From a bacterium BMS3Abin11 (GTDB lineage: Bacteria > Pseudomonadota > Gammaproteobacteria > BMS3Bbin11): a DNA stretch of 64,000 nucleotides. The position numbers were made by a program, and so were the translations under genes. The stretch lies in contig BDTD01000033.1 of the NCBI GenBank assembly GCA_002897635.1, forward strand, positions 62,001 to 126,000, read 5' to 3'. The notes beneath the pieces are model-generated. The model saw only the letters and a program-made list of their open reading frames with translations. It was not told the origin of the DNA and made no database searches. This document shows positions 23,810 through 33,175 of the stretch, in pieces; the stretch's first letter is position 1, and every line of letters starts with the position of its first letter.

Positions 23810-26074
23810 TCACCGCTTTAAAATACCTGTCAGTTTGCGCGTTACGCGATAGGACGGTGAGGTCTTGATTGCAAGAAGCTCTTCCTTATGTGACTTCAGG
23901 GCTTGCTTAAGTTCATTAATCTGCTTAAGCATCTCGTTTTTATCCTTCTGCCAGGCAGAAAATTCCTGCTTCAGACCATCGCGTACGATTGCATATTCTT
24001 CACTGTGCGGCCAATCCATCTCTATTTCCACATGAAGATTTTCAGCGGCATCGGTCAGCCGATATTCAAGGCGTGGGTCACTGTCATGCGCCATAAAAAC
24101 GGTTTCGTTGCTGCTGCCGCAGACGCTGATGCCTTTAACATCGAAATGTTCAGTAATCTCCTGCGCAGAATACAGCTCCAGCAGTAATTTATCCCCTGCT
24201 CGCAATTCTAATCGATAAAGATGGAAGTAGCCCTCACGCTCTGCCGGATCAAAACGCAGCAGACTGCCGGCTGCCAGCGGTACTGGAATATCGAATGAAA
24301 GTTGTTGATGATCAGACCCCAATACCGCTGTTGCTTTGATGCTGTTCTGCTCCGAACAATGTTCATTCGGCTGCGCCCAGTACAGACGGGGATAAAACAG
24401 TGTCTCGCCACTGCCCGCCTGAGGCACAGTCTCCAGCAGACGACTGACCAGCCTGTCCTGGTCAACGGTACCGATAACCGCCTGAAATCTATCTTCCATG
24501 GCGACGTATGCCTGCAGCTTGCCAGAGAGGACAAGGCCAAGTTGCTCGAAGCTGGAAACCAGGTACTCTCGAATACTATTCCAGCCATTGTTGTCGAATA
24601 AAGGAGCAAACTGTCGGCTATTACCATAGACAAACCAGAACAGAGCACGAAACAGGACAAACTCTGCTGTCAGTTTTTCATCCAGCTGCCATTCGCGATC
24701 GAAGCTATGGTAGTTACCTGACACATCAACAATGATATTAAACGGCAGCATGTCGAATATATCTTTCGCAACAGGATGTTTTGCTGCATATTCTTTAAGA
24801 AATTCGTAATAGCCCTGGTACAGAGTGATTAAACGTTGCTGATCCTGCCAGGTCATCAGTGTCTGCAGCCAGTCGTCTGCCAGCACCCTGCCCGTCAGAT
24901 AGTCTTCATCGATACAAATCTGCTGTAATCCAGATGCGGCGGCATTTTTGTTTACTACACGGCCCAACCTTTGCTTGCGTACTATCTTTTCGTCGCGGTG
25001 TTTGCGAGTACTTGTACGAAATTCAGCTTTGCGTTGTGAACCGGTAAAATGGGCGAAATCAAAGGAGGCAATTTTGTCTACCGTACCGTTATCGCGGCCG
25101 GCGATGATCAGATAGGAGTTGGCAAATTCGAGCAGGCTGCCGTTTTGAACACAGGCCTGCCAGAAAAGATATTCGTCAAAATTGCTGTCAAGGACGCGCA
25201 GGTAATCACGTGACACTGTACCGCGCAAATGGGACGCTGCTGAAGGATCATTGAGAAATTCTTCATGCAGCACAACCGTAGGTATTTTGTAGTCCGGGAA
25301 GGGTACCAGGAAGACATTACTGTTGTACCCTGCGTCGTCAAGTATGCTACACCATTCAACATGGTCATAGGTACATATGCCTGCGCTGTCTGGATAGCGA
25401 TTGATACCAATATAGGGAACACCGTAGTGATCCTCGGTCGCACCCATCAGATACTTCAGGCCAAGGCGGTTCTCGATTGCTGTGATTACTACACCGTCAG
25501 GCAGGAGGCTTTCCTGCACAGCCGCGAGGATCTCCAGTACCGCAGCTCGATCATCAGCCGCATCGGGACAAAATCGTCTGGCATACTCAAGCACACCAAT
25601 AAGGAACACCGCGTCATAGGCCTGCCTGGGCAGTTTAAGGCGATTGAAGTTGGCATTTACTATGTTTATATTGTCTAGATCTCGGCAACGAGAATGGGCA
25701 ATGCCTGCACGTCGGAAGCTGCCCTCTATGGCATCAACGTTCATTCCCTGTTCGGCCAGATAACGGGAAATTGCGCCGCAACCGCAGCCCAGTTCAAGGA
25801 CATTTTCAAGGCCGGACAAATCCAGTGCCCGCAGCAGGTGTGCCCGTTTTGTTGTCAGATGATATTCTGAAGGCCAGTCATGTATATGGCTTTCCAGTTC
25901 TGCTGATGTGGAGCTGGTGTCAGCTGCATTGGCAATAATTTTTTTAACATAGGATTCTTCATCATCGCCATCTGAATAGGTAAAATCATCCTGTACATCG
26001 GCGCCCAGCAAATGCCAGAGGCCGGATGTTGCCTGCTCGAGTTTGTTTTCAGTAATTAGCCTGGAAGCCGTCAT
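23810..26074 (-). CDS. Large SAM-dependent methyltransferase with C-terminal coiled coil
   Basis: The 754-residue protein contains a class I methyltransferase domain at about residues 75-225 (VLELGCGCGAISRYLAEQG, then a GVLEYARRF stretch). A region of about 450 residues follows that I cannot assign. The C-terminal 60 residues are a charged coiled coil ending SPSYRVTRKLTGILKR, a tail often found on glycosyltransferases and methyltransferases of surface polysaccharide clusters. No such cluster is adjacent. It begins just outside the island terminator and probably predates the island. A sugar or glycan methyltransferase is the best guess. Confidence 0.75.
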   Translation of the reverse strand: MTASRLITENKLEQATSGLWHLLGADVQDDFTYSDGDDEESYVKKIIANAADTSSTSAELESHIHDWPSEYHLTTKRAHLLRALDLSGLENVLELGCGCGAISRYLAEQGMNVDAIEGSFRRAGIAHSRCRDLDNINIVNANFNRLKLPRQAYDAVFLIGVLEYARRFCPDAADDRAAVLEILAAVQESLLPDGVVITAIENRLGLKYLMGATEDHYGVPYIGINRYPDSAGICTYDHVEWCSILDDAGYNSNVFLVPFPDYKIPTVVLHEEFLNDPSAASHLRGTVSRDYLRVLDSNFDEYLFWQACVQNGSLLEFANSYLIIAGRDNGTVDKIASFDFAHFTGSQRKAEFRTSTRKHRDEKIVRKQRLGRVVNKNAAASGLQQICIDEDYLTGRVLADDWLQTLMTWQDQQRLITLYQGYYEFLKEYAAKHPVAKDIFDMLPFNIIVDVSGNYHSFDREWQLDEKLTAEFVLFRALFWFVYGNSRQFAPLFDNNGWNSIREYLVSSFEQLGLVLSGKLQAYVAMEDRFQAVIGTVDQDRLVSRLLETVPQAGSGETLFYPRLYWAQPNEHCSEQNSIKATAVLGSDHQQLSFDIPVPLAAGSLLRFDPAEREGYFHLYRLELRAGDKLLLELYSAQEITEHFDVKGISVCGSSNETVFMAHDSDPRLEYRLTDAAENLHVEIEMDWPHSEEYAIVRDGLKQEFSAWQKDKNEMLKQINELKQALKSHKEELLAIKTSPSYRVTRKLTGILKR

Positions 26075-26129
26075 ATATCCTGTCCTGTCAAAAGCAATCG
26101 AACGATAGCATATAAAGCTCTTTTACGGG

Positions 26130-26172
26130 TCACGGCTTACTATTTTCCGTAAATCGTAAAACATAACACATG
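26130..26172. repeat. Short TTTACG/CGTAAA heptamer remnant
   Basis: Words CTTTTACGG, CCGTAAATCGTAAAACATAACAC repeat those seen at 7074-7132 and 27345-27388. It lies in the divergent gap between the methyltransferase and galT-like genes. Confidence 0.55.
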
Positions 26173-26248
26173 CTTTAAACTTGCCGATCGACCCCCGAAG
26201 TGGAATATTACGCCACTACGTAAATGATGCATTGCAATTGGAGAAATA

Positions 26249-27328
26249 ATGTCTACCGAACTACGTGAAATTCGCATCAACCCCATCGTCCCGAATGAAT
26301 CTGTCCTGGTCGCTACGGCACGCGGTAGCCGTCCGAAAAAGGCCGAAGAACTGGCGCCGCGAGATTCCCGCTCACATGTCGCCACCTGCCCATTCTGCCG
26401 GGGCAATGAAGACATGACGCCTCCAGTCATTCAGGCTTTACCGGATGAAGTTAAATGGGAAATTCGTATTGTCGAAAACCTCTATCCTGTCCTCGGTGAT
26501 GATCGTGAACAGCCTGATCTCAACCTCGGCCTGCAGCAAACGATAGATGGCTATGGCCGCCACGAAGTAATCATCGACAACAGCAATCATGGCATCGCTA
26601 TTCATGAAATGACTAACAGCCATCTCGCTCTGCTGTTCAGAACCTATCGAGATCGCATGCAGGTATTGTATACGTCTGATGACCGCTTACGTTATGTGCT
26701 GGCCTTCAAAAACTTCGGCCCCGCTGCCGGTGCCAGTATCCCGCATACCCATTCACAGATGATTGCACTTCCTGTGGTGCCTGATAATGTACAGGCTGAA
26801 GTTGATCACTCGCACGACTATTATGAAAAGCACCATCACTGCGTTTTCTGTTCATTGATTGACGAAGCGCTAACCTTTGAGACCCGCATCTATGACCGTG
26901 ACTCCGGTGAAATCAGGCGACAGATTGATGTTGGTCAGTATGTCATTGAGCGCGGTAAAAACTTTATTGCCATCAAGCCCTTTGCCAGCCGTTACGAGTG
27001 GGAGATACATATCCTGCCAATGGCACATCAGGCCGATTTCAAGGATGCGGCCGATGAAGATCTGGAAGATTTTGCTACAGTGCTAAAACATACCATGGCA
27101 AGACTGGATGCTGTGCTCGGCGGGGTACAGTACAACTACTTTCTGCATTCCATCCCACATAACCGCCGCTTCGAAGAAAACCTCCCCAGCTACCACTGGC
27201 ACCTGGAAATCACACCAAGGACATCAATCCCAACCGGCTTCGAACTTGGTTCAGGGTTATTCGTCAACACCATCAGCCCGGAAGAAGCGGCTGAACAATT
27301 AAGGAATGTGGAGCTAGCAAAGGAATAA
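26249..27328 (+). CDS. galT: Galactose-1-phosphate uridylyltransferase-type enzyme
   Basis: The 359-residue protein is of the HIT-superfamily GalT type, which transfers UMP between UDP-glucose and hexose 1-phosphate. It has the zinc-site motif CPFCRGNE near residue 48 and a second cysteine pair in HCVFCSLID near residue 200. The nucleotide-binding GASIPHTHSQM lies near residue 168 and YHWHLEITPR near residue 315. The active-site motif reads HTHSQ, not the classical HPHGQ, as in the divergent bacterial subgroup, so the hexose may not be galactose. A GGAG ribosome binding site precedes the ATG. No other Leloir genes are adjacent. Confidence 0.85.
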   Translation: MSTELREIRINPIVPNESVLVATARGSRPKKAEELAPRDSRSHVATCPFCRGNEDMTPPVIQALPDEVKWEIRIVENLYPVLGDDREQPDLNLGLQQTIDGYGRHEVIIDNSNHGIAIHEMTNSHLALLFRTYRDRMQVLYTSDDRLRYVLAFKNFGPAAGASIPHTHSQMIALPVVPDNVQAEVDHSHDYYEKHHHCVFCSLIDEALTFETRIYDRDSGEIRRQIDVGQYVIERGKNFIAIKPFASRYEWEIHILPMAHQADFKDAADEDLEDFATVLKHTMARLDAVLGGVQYNYFLHSIPHNRRFEENLPSYHWHLEITPRTSIPTGFELGSGLFVNTISPEEAAEQLRNVELAKE

Positions 27329-27344
27329 CTACTTCCTTTGTGTA

Positions 27345-27388
27345 TTACGGTTTACGGTTTACGTAACGCCTAAAACGTAAAACATTCT
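27345..27388. repeat. Heptamer hairpin, unit GGTTTAC / GTAAAAC
   Basis: ATTACGGTTTACGGTTTACG is followed by AAAACGTAAAAC, forming an imperfect hairpin between convergent galT and the CBS gene. Same wording as at 7074. Confidence 0.75.
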
Positions 27389-27792
27389 TATATCTCCACC
27401 AGGCCTTTCAGCACCATATCGGTGAAACTTACTATTCCTACTACCTGGCCATTCTCCACCACCGGTGCGCGGGACAGGCCGAAGCGATCGAAAAGTCTTG
27501 CTGCATATCGGATATCCATATCCGGATCGACGGTGACTATCGGTTTTGACATCACCTCATAGACGTTGACCCGTTCGGGTGATCTGTCCTGTGCCAGCAC
27601 CTTGCGTGCAACATCGGAAATCAGGATCATACCGTATTCATCATTCTCATCACGCTTCTCGACAATCAGTGACTTATTGTCCATGTGTTTCATTGCTTTC
27701 ATTGCTTCCTTTACACTCATCATGCCGTCAACAATATCAAATTTATGCTTCATCACATCGCGAACGGTGATGCGCTTTCTTTCAGTCGTCAT
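27388..27792 (-). CDS. CBS-domain protein
   Basis: The 134-residue protein is made of two CBS motifs (about residues 14-68 and 78-132), a Bateman module that usually binds adenosine nucleotides and regulates a partner. SLIVEKRDENDEYGMILISDVARKVL and APVVENGQVVGIVSFTDMV are characteristic. Its start codon overlaps the stop of the PII-like gene by 4 bp (ATGA), so it is the last gene of the DUF1538-PII-CBS operon and probably senses energy charge for the membrane protein. Confidence 0.9.
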   Translation of the reverse strand: MTTERKRITVRDVMKHKFDIVDGMMSVKEAMKAMKHMDNKSLIVEKRDENDEYGMILISDVARKVLAQDRSPERVNVYEVMSKPIVTVDPDMDIRYAARLFDRFGLSRAPVVENGQVVGIVSFTDMVLKGLVEI

Positions 27793-28139
27793 ATCTGTTC
27801 CTCCACGGCTTCACTCAATTCCTCAATTTGCTTTGCTACGCCTACAGCATCTTCAACATCAATCTGAAAAGCGATACCTGAGCCCGGATCCTTTTCAAAT
27901 TCGGCAACATCGGATATTTTCTCAATTATAGTCCTGCTCATATGTTCCTCAACCAAAAATAGCAGGACATCACGCTGTGTCTCCAGTGACAAACCAAAGA
28001 AAGTTTTGGTTTTTTCCAATCCTTCGCCACGGGCATTATTAATGACCGTTGCACCAGTCGCACCGGCCTCTCTGGCAGCATCCATGACGGCATCGGCCTT
28101 ACTGTCCTTAACAAAGGTAATAATTAATTTAAAATGCAT
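27789..28139 (-). CDS. PII-like signal transduction protein
   Basis: The 116-residue product has the GlnB-like fold pattern: FKLIITFVKDSKADAVMDAAREAGATGATVI at the start, a T-loop region shortened to about GEGLEKTKTFFGLSLE, and a DVLLFLVEEH strand. The uridylylated tyrosine motif of GlnB/GlnK is absent, so it is not a classical nitrogen sensor. It lies 2 bp downstream of the DUF1538 gene, as is common in this gene trio, and is the probable regulator of that membrane protein. Confidence 0.88.
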   Translation of the reverse strand: MHFKLIITFVKDSKADAVMDAAREAGATGATVINNARGEGLEKTKTFFGLSLETQRDVLLFLVEEHMSRTIIEKISDVAEFEKDPGSGIAFQIDVEDAVGVAKQIEELSEAVEEQI

Positions 28140-28141
28140 GT

Positions 28142-29758
28142 TTACTCTCCTGCTATTTGCTTTTCATGTTTTTTACGCTTTCTACTGCGAAATTCTGAGA
28201 TCTGGGCATAGGCCATGACACTGATAATCGGGAACAGACTGGCAAAGGCGATCAGGCCAAAGCCATCAACCAATACACTGCGGCCGGGGATGGTAGCTGC
28301 CAGGCCGAGACCCAGTGCAGTTACCAGCGGCACAGTCACGGTAGAAGTGGTCACACCGCCGGAATCATAGGCCAGAGGAATAATCGCACGCGGTGTAAAA
28401 AATGTCTGTATCACAACAATGACGTATCCGGCAATAATAAAATTCTCCAGCGACACACCACTAACAATTCGGTATACACCCAGCGTTATGCCGAATGCAA
28501 CACCGATGGCGACCGCAATGCGCAGACCCCAGATACTGATGGTTCCGCCGGATATTTCTTCCGCCTTTATCGCCACGGCAAGTAATGCAGGTTCTGCCAG
28601 GGTTGTGCTGAAACCTATCATAAATGCAAAAAGATACACCCAGTAATAATCAGCCCAGCCCAGGTCCTCAACATGACCGCCGCTACTGGCGAGAAATACC
28701 GGATCAGTCAACTGGGTAGCCATTAGCTTGCCTATCGGAAATAAGGCCATTTCCAGACCAAGTAAAAACAGCGCGAGCCCGCCAAGCACAAATGCAAAAC
28801 CTGCAATCAGTCGCTGAGGATGGTTTACACGCTGGCGTATAACAAATATCTGAAAGAATAGAATCACAGCAATGATCGGTAACAAATCCCGTACGGTTTG
28901 TAGCAGGGTGATAAAAAGCTCTCTGATAATTCCCGGACTGCCTGCCTGTTGAATAACCTGGGCTACCATTTGGCTCTGCTGGTCGTCGCACTGCGGCTGT
29001 TGCCACAACCAGCCTGCTTCACCTGCAATTCCGTAGAGTAAAACGAAGATTATCGGCAGCAATGAAGCAAAGGCGATGAGGCCAAAACCATCCAGCATGG
29101 GATTGCGCCCCTTGATGGCGGCGGCAAGCCCTACACCCAGTGCGGCCACTAGCGGAACGGTAATGGTTGATGTCGTCACACCACCGGAATCATAGGCAAT
29201 ACCGATGATGCTCTGTGGTGCAAAAGCGGTCACGATTACAACCAGAATATATCCGGCAATAATCAGATACTGGATCGGCCAGCCACGTATGATCCGCAGC
29301 ACACCCAGCATAATGGCCAGACCAACGGAGACACCGACAGTCAGTCGCAGGCCAAACGCATAGCTTTCCATCGACTCTGCGTTATTACTGATAATGCAGC
29401 CTGCCGCCGCAACTTTCGAGGCCTCTCCAGCGACCGCAATCAGGGCTGGCTCGGCAATGGTAGTCCCCAGGCCCAGTGCAAAAGCAAAACTTAACAAGCC
29501 CAGCGTCCTGCTTTTGCTGGCAAAGTCATGGGCCATGTTGTTACCAATAGGGAACAACCCTGTTTCAAGACCAAAAACGAAGAAAGTGAGACCCAGGATA
29601 ACCAGAATGGCCCCGGCAAGTATATTAAACAGGCCATCAACCGGCTGCTGTAGTATCAGCAGTTGAAAAAATGCAATAACCAGAAATACCGGCGCCAGAT
29701 CACGCAGGCTGTCGAGCATGGAGGAGGAAAATAAGCGCAGGATTTTATTTATAGACAT
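28142..29758 (-). CDS. DUF1538 membrane protein (duplicated)
   Basis: The 538-residue integral membrane protein consists of two homologous halves (about residues 1-255 and 275-530). Each has LGLVEMGLFPIGN-like, [12 protein letters not shown], [17 protein letters not shown] and [13 protein letters not shown] segments; the repeat of the [11 protein letters not shown] motif is clear in both. This is the DUF1538 family, thought from its topology and PII/CBS partners to be a regulated transporter, but its substrate is not known. It heads the operon with the PII-like and CBS genes. Confidence 0.9.
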   Translation of the reverse strand: MSINKILRLFSSSMLDSLRDLAPVFLVIAFFQLLILQQPVDGLFNILAGAILVILGLTFFVFGLETGLFPIGNNMAHDFASKSRTLGLLSFAFALGLGTTIAEPALIAVAGEASKVAAAGCIISNNAESMESYAFGLRLTVGVSVGLAIMLGVLRIIRGWPIQYLIIAGYILVVIVTAFAPQSIIGIAYDSGGVTTSTITVPLVAALGVGLAAAIKGRNPMLDGFGLIAFASLLPIIFVLLYGIAGEAGWLWQQPQCDDQQSQMVAQVIQQAGSPGIIRELFITLLQTVRDLLPIIAVILFFQIFVIRQRVNHPQRLIAGFAFVLGGLALFLLGLEMALFPIGKLMATQLTDPVFLASSGGHVEDLGWADYYWVYLFAFMIGFSTTLAEPALLAVAIKAEEISGGTISIWGLRIAVAIGVAFGITLGVYRIVSGVSLENFIIAGYVIVVIQTFFTPRAIIPLAYDSGGVTTSTVTVPLVTALGLGLAATIPGRSVLVDGFGLIAFASLFPIISVMAYAQISEFRSRKRKKHEKQIAGE

Positions 29759-29789
29759 CCTGTTTACAGCCTGCTGTGCATTTTACAGA

Positions 29790-30083
29790 TCAAAGCTGCA
29801 AGTTCAGAATCTGTTTTCCGATTCCTTTCCCACGCCAACCCGATAATATGGCCATGCGGCCAATCCGCCCTTCAGGCAGTAAACGGCCGGTAGCAATAGC
29901 CTGCCCATTTCCATCCTGTGCAAGAGTATGGATAGCGCTCTTATCACGTTCATCCCATTCAAGTCGGGCGGAAATCCCCTGTTCGTTAATGAAAACGTCC
30001 TGCCGGACTGATTGCAGCAAGTCCTTATCCTGCTGCCAGTTTGCCAGTCGACAGGTGCAGGGTTTCGGTTTGTGGCTTTTCAT
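29790..30083 (-). pseudogene. GNAT acetyltransferase, truncated at the C-terminus
   Basis: The 97-residue frame matches the first two-thirds of small GNAT N-acetyltransferases (VFINEQGISARLEWDERD, then GRMAILSGWRGKGIGKQIL, the acetyl-CoA motif A). It stops right after motif A, whereas family members are about 140-150 residues. No continuation is found in other frames before the DUF1538 gene 31 bp further on, so the 3' end appears deleted. It may still be transcribed ahead of DUF1538. Confidence 0.7.
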
Positions 30084-30131
30084 TGTTTGTATGATATAGC
30101 ATATGGGGTGATTTTTTTCCCCCTGCCTTTC

Positions 30132-30896
30132 CTATTGTTCAGCCTGAATCCTGCGAAGAGTCTTTCCCTCCAGGCCTGCCTCATCTGCAAGCTGTAATGC
30201 CCTCTGCAAACGTGCAGGAGCTGAACGACCTGTGCAGCTGTGTTTCGGGTCACCATCAAAGGCGACCAGCATAGCGGCAATCAACCCCCTGCTATCCAGC
30301 TCTTCCCCTGTCAGCCAGGCCTGCAGTTCCAGCACGTCTTCCGCCACCTCTATGGCTAAAGAGCGGTGATCCTGCCACAACTCCGAAACATTGCCACCAA
30401 CAACCAGTCCAGCAATGTTGGTGGTCAATATATAAAGGTTTTTTCTTACCAGCTCAAACAGCAGATCCCCTGCTGAGTTGAGCTTTTCTACTGGAATCGC
30501 GAGGGCATTAAGCGCCTCGCAGAGTAGACCGGCATGTGGGCCGAAGACGGGTGAGACAACTATGGGCTTTGCATCCATGCCCGGCTTTTTCTCAAACCAG
30601 ACAGAAATAATGGTTGGCGACTCAATGCTGTGTTTTTCCCAGTCACGTGGTAATAACTCGTTTTGGACCAGGCACAGTCTATCGACCCATGCCTTTGGCA
30701 TACCTTCAAGCGAGGCATGTAGGTCCTTTTCCGCAACGGTCAGCAGAACGGCTTCTGGGTCAGGGTTTTCATTTGCGATTTGATTGATATCATCGCAGCG
30801 ATTGACGGGAATCAGGGGGTAGCCCGATCTCAGCAGACCTCGCGCAAATACACCGCCGATCTCACCTATACCAATGATCACTACTGGCTTTTTCAT
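30132..30896 (-). CDS. Rossmann-fold NAD(P)-binding protein, ketopantoate-reductase-like
   Basis: The 254-residue protein begins with a dinucleotide-binding motif (VVIIGIGEIGGVFARGL) and has the layout of ketopantoate reductase-type dehydrogenases: an N-terminal Rossmann domain (1-135) and a helical C-terminal half. The usual catalytic Lys/Asn/Asp pattern of PanE is not clear, so I do not assign PanE activity. A DPKHSCTGRSAPARLQRAL stretch near the C-terminus is conserved-looking. It stands alone between the GNAT remnant and purD. Confidence 0.65.
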   Translation of the reverse strand: MKKPVVIIGIGEIGGVFARGLLRSGYPLIPVNRCDDINQIANENPDPEAVLLTVAEKDLHASLEGMPKAWVDRLCLVQNELLPRDWEKHSIESPTIISVWFEKKPGMDAKPIVVSPVFGPHAGLLCEALNALAIPVEKLNSAGDLLFELVRKNLYILTTNIAGLVVGGNVSELWQDHRSLAIEVAEDVLELQAWLTGEELDSRGLIAAMLVAFDGDPKHSCTGRSAPARLQRALQLADEAGLEGKTLRRIQAEQ

Positions 30897-31009
30897 GTCG
30901 GAACAGCTCCTGGAATTATTATTACAAATTATTTAATAATTATATCTACCGATATAATGCTATTCACGTAAAATAGAACTAATTAGCAATGGAAACAATG
31001 ATTGATTCA

Positions 31010-31165
31010 TAGCGTCCCGTCATTGCACCCTTCGGGTATTTCCTACAGAATGGCTACGCCATTCTTGCGGTCACGAGCACCGAAGCGCGGCATTCTCCAT
31101 GCATGTACTCGAGTAATTAGAGGTTGCTTCGTCACCATGTTCCTCGCAATACCGACTGGATGAGA
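31010..31165. repeat. Dispersed CGTCATTGCGAGG-type repeat upstream of purD
   Basis: The segment contains CGTCATTGCACCC at one end and, on the reverse strand, TATTGCGAGGAACATGGTGACGAAGC at the other, plus a perfect palindrome AGAATGGC-TAC-GCCATTCT at 31047-31065. Sequences of this wording are widespread non-coding repeats in proteobacteria. It fills the 300-bp gap 30897-31197, where no gene is seen. Confidence 0.6.
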
Positions 31166-31197
31166 GTTTCCATTAAGAAACTAACACAGGCTCTGAA

Positions 31198-32484
31198 ATG
31201 AATATACTTGTAGTAGGTGGCGGCGGACGTGAACATGCGCTGGCCTGGAAGTTATCCCAAACTCCGGTAGCAGAATCAGTTTATGTCGCGCCCGGCAATG
31301 CAGGTACAGAAGCTGAGCCCGGGCTGGAGAATGTTTCCATCGCGGCTGATAATATTGATGCACTGGTTAAATTTGCGCTTGCGCACAAAATCGACCTAAC
31401 TGTCGTCGGCCCCGAACAACCGCTGGTAGCAGGAATTGTTGATCGCTTTTATGATGCTGGCCTGCGCTGCTTCGGCCCCAGTGCTGAGGCGGCAGAGCTA
31501 GAAGGCTCAAAACGTTTTACCAAGGATTTCCTCGCCCGCTTCAATATACCCACCGCGACCTACGAGTCATTTACTGAAATTGATCCGGCAATAGCTTACA
31601 TACGCCAGCAGGGAGCACCAATAGTAATCAAGGCCGATGGCCTGGCGGCCGGTAAAGGGGTGATCCTGGCGCAGACAGAAAAGGAGGCGACCACTGCCGT
31701 GCGAGACATGCTGGCCGGCAATGCCTTTGGTGCGGCCGGACATTGTGTAGTCATTGAGGCGTTTCTAACCGGTGAGGAGGCCAGCTTCATCTGCATGGTC
31801 GATGGTAGTCATGTACTGCCACTGGCCACCTCACAGGATCACAAGACACGCGATAATGGTGATACCGGCCCCAATACCGGTGGCATGGGCGCCTATTCAC
31901 CGGCTCCGGTAGTGACTGAAGAAATGCATCAACGCATCATGAATGAAGTCATCCTGCCGACAGTCGAGGGCATGAAGGAGCTCGGCAGGCCGTATACCGG
32001 CTTTCTCTATGCCGGCGTCATGATCGATGCGGACGGTACACCGAATGTACTCGAATACAACTGCCGCTTCGGAGACCCGGAAACCCAGCCAATCATGATG
32101 CGCCTGCAGTCCGATCTGGCCTGGCTCTGCGATATGGCGCTTGACGGTAAGCTAGACAAAGTCACGGCACAGTGGGATGAACGGAAGGCGCTGGGTGTGG
32201 TGTTGGCGGCGGGTGGCTATCCCGACAGTTACAACAGTGGAGATATCATCGACAGCCTGCCGGAAAACACAGAAGATATGCATATCTTCCATGCCGGGAC
32301 AGCGACACAGGGGAATAAGCAGGTTACCAGCGGCGGGCGGGTGCTGTGTGTCACAGCCCTGGGTGACAGTGTTACCGAAGCACAACATCGCGCCTACGAA
32401 ACCGTGAAACAGGTACACTGGGATAATGTCTATTACCGCACCGATATCGGCCACCGCGCAATCAGCCGGGAGGCTCTATCCTGA
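31198..32484 (+). CDS. purD: Phosphoribosylamine-glycine ligase
   Basis: The 428-residue ATP-grasp enzyme joins glycine to phosphoribosylamine, the second step of purine synthesis, and so depends on PRPP from prs. It shows VVGGGGREHALAWKL at the N-terminus, VGPEQPLVAG near residue 70, ATP-grasp KADGLAAGKGVI near residue 144 and YNCRFGDPETQ near residue 287. Its stop is 24 bp before the next gene start, implying co-transcription. Confidence 0.97.
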   Translation: MNILVVGGGGREHALAWKLSQTPVAESVYVAPGNAGTEAEPGLENVSIAADNIDALVKFALAHKIDLTVVGPEQPLVAGIVDRFYDAGLRCFGPSAEAAELEGSKRFTKDFLARFNIPTATYESFTEIDPAIAYIRQQGAPIVIKADGLAAGKGVILAQTEKEATTAVRDMLAGNAFGAAGHCVVIEAFLTGEEASFICMVDGSHVLPLATSQDHKTRDNGDTGPNTGGMGAYSPAPVVTEEMHQRIMNEVILPTVEGMKELGRPYTGFLYAGVMIDADGTPNVLEYNCRFGDPETQPIMMRLQSDLAWLCDMALDGKLDKVTAQWDERKALGVVLAAGGYPDSYNSGDIIDSLPENTEDMHIFHAGTATQGNKQVTSGGRVLCVTALGDSVTEAQHRAYETVKQVHWDNVYYRTDIGHRAISREALS

Positions 32485-32507
32485 AAAGGGATGACACCAA
32501 ACAGGCA

Positions 32508-33032
32508 ATGGAAAAGCTGCGTGCGGGTGGTATCATTGCCTACCCTACCGAGTACTGCTATGGACTCGGCTGTGATCCGCACAATAACGTGGCTATCCGC
32601 TCATTGCTTAAGATCAAACATCGCCACTGGCAAAAAGGCTTAATCCTGATTGCCGCCTCGGTAGAACAGCTCTATCCGTACATCGACATAAACAAATTCA
32701 ACATAGATAAAACTGAGCCTGGCTGGCCCGGACCAATCACCTGGGTAGTGCCTGCCGCAGAGAATGTCAGCCACTATCTGCAAGGTGTTCACTCTGGCAT
32801 AGCTGTACGGGTAAGTAACCACCCACTTACTAACCTGCTGTGCCGCACTTTCCGGGGCCCAATTGTGTCGACTAGCGCCAATCCGGAGGGACAGGCGCCT
32901 GCCTTAACTGCTAACGGTGTGAGACGTTATTTCGGAGATGAAGTTGGGTTTATCCTTGAAGGATCGTTAGGAGGGCTGGAAAAACCTACGCCTATTTATG
33001 ATCTGTTAAGTGGGCAAATTTTGCGGCCATGA
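32508..33032 (+). CDS. tsaC: TsaC/YrdC-family threonylcarbamoyl-AMP synthase
   Basis: The product (174 residues from the ATG at 32508) makes threonylcarbamoyl-AMP for the t6A modification of ANN-decoding tRNAs. IAYPTEYCYGLGCDP near the N-terminus, the KxR-like KHRHWQKGLILIA and STSANPEGQAP near residue 122 are diagnostic of the YrdC fold; there is no SUA5 domain, so it is TsaC-type. The ribosome binding site for this ATG is weak. The frame is open upstream to the end of purD (LKRDDTKQA), so a non-canonical earlier start is possible. Confidence 0.9.
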   Translation: MEKLRAGGIIAYPTEYCYGLGCDPHNNVAIRSLLKIKHRHWQKGLILIAASVEQLYPYIDINKFNIDKTEPGWPGPITWVVPAAENVSHYLQGVHSGIAVRVSNHPLTNLLCRTFRGPIVSTSANPEGQAPALTANGVRRYFGDEVGFILEGSLGGLEKPTPIYDLLSGQILRP

Positions 33033-33063
33033 AATACCTGCCGTGCGTTCATTCAGCCTCATT

Positions 33064-33139
33064 GTCCGAATAAATTCGGACCTACAATTATTTTCTACCT
33101 GAAAGGGTATTTTTTCGTAGGTGCGAATTCATTCGCACA
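33064..33139. repeat. GTAGG-type palindrome, GTCCGAATAAATTCGGAC form
   Basis: Left unit TGTCCGAATAAATTCGGACC with CTACA, right unit CGTAGGTGCGAATTCATTCG with CACA, ~38 bp apart. It lies between convergent tsaC and the dihydrolipoyl dehydrogenase gene. Confidence 0.8.
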
Positions 33140-33175
33140 AAAATCTCACGACAAACAGCCGACGTTGAATAAACC

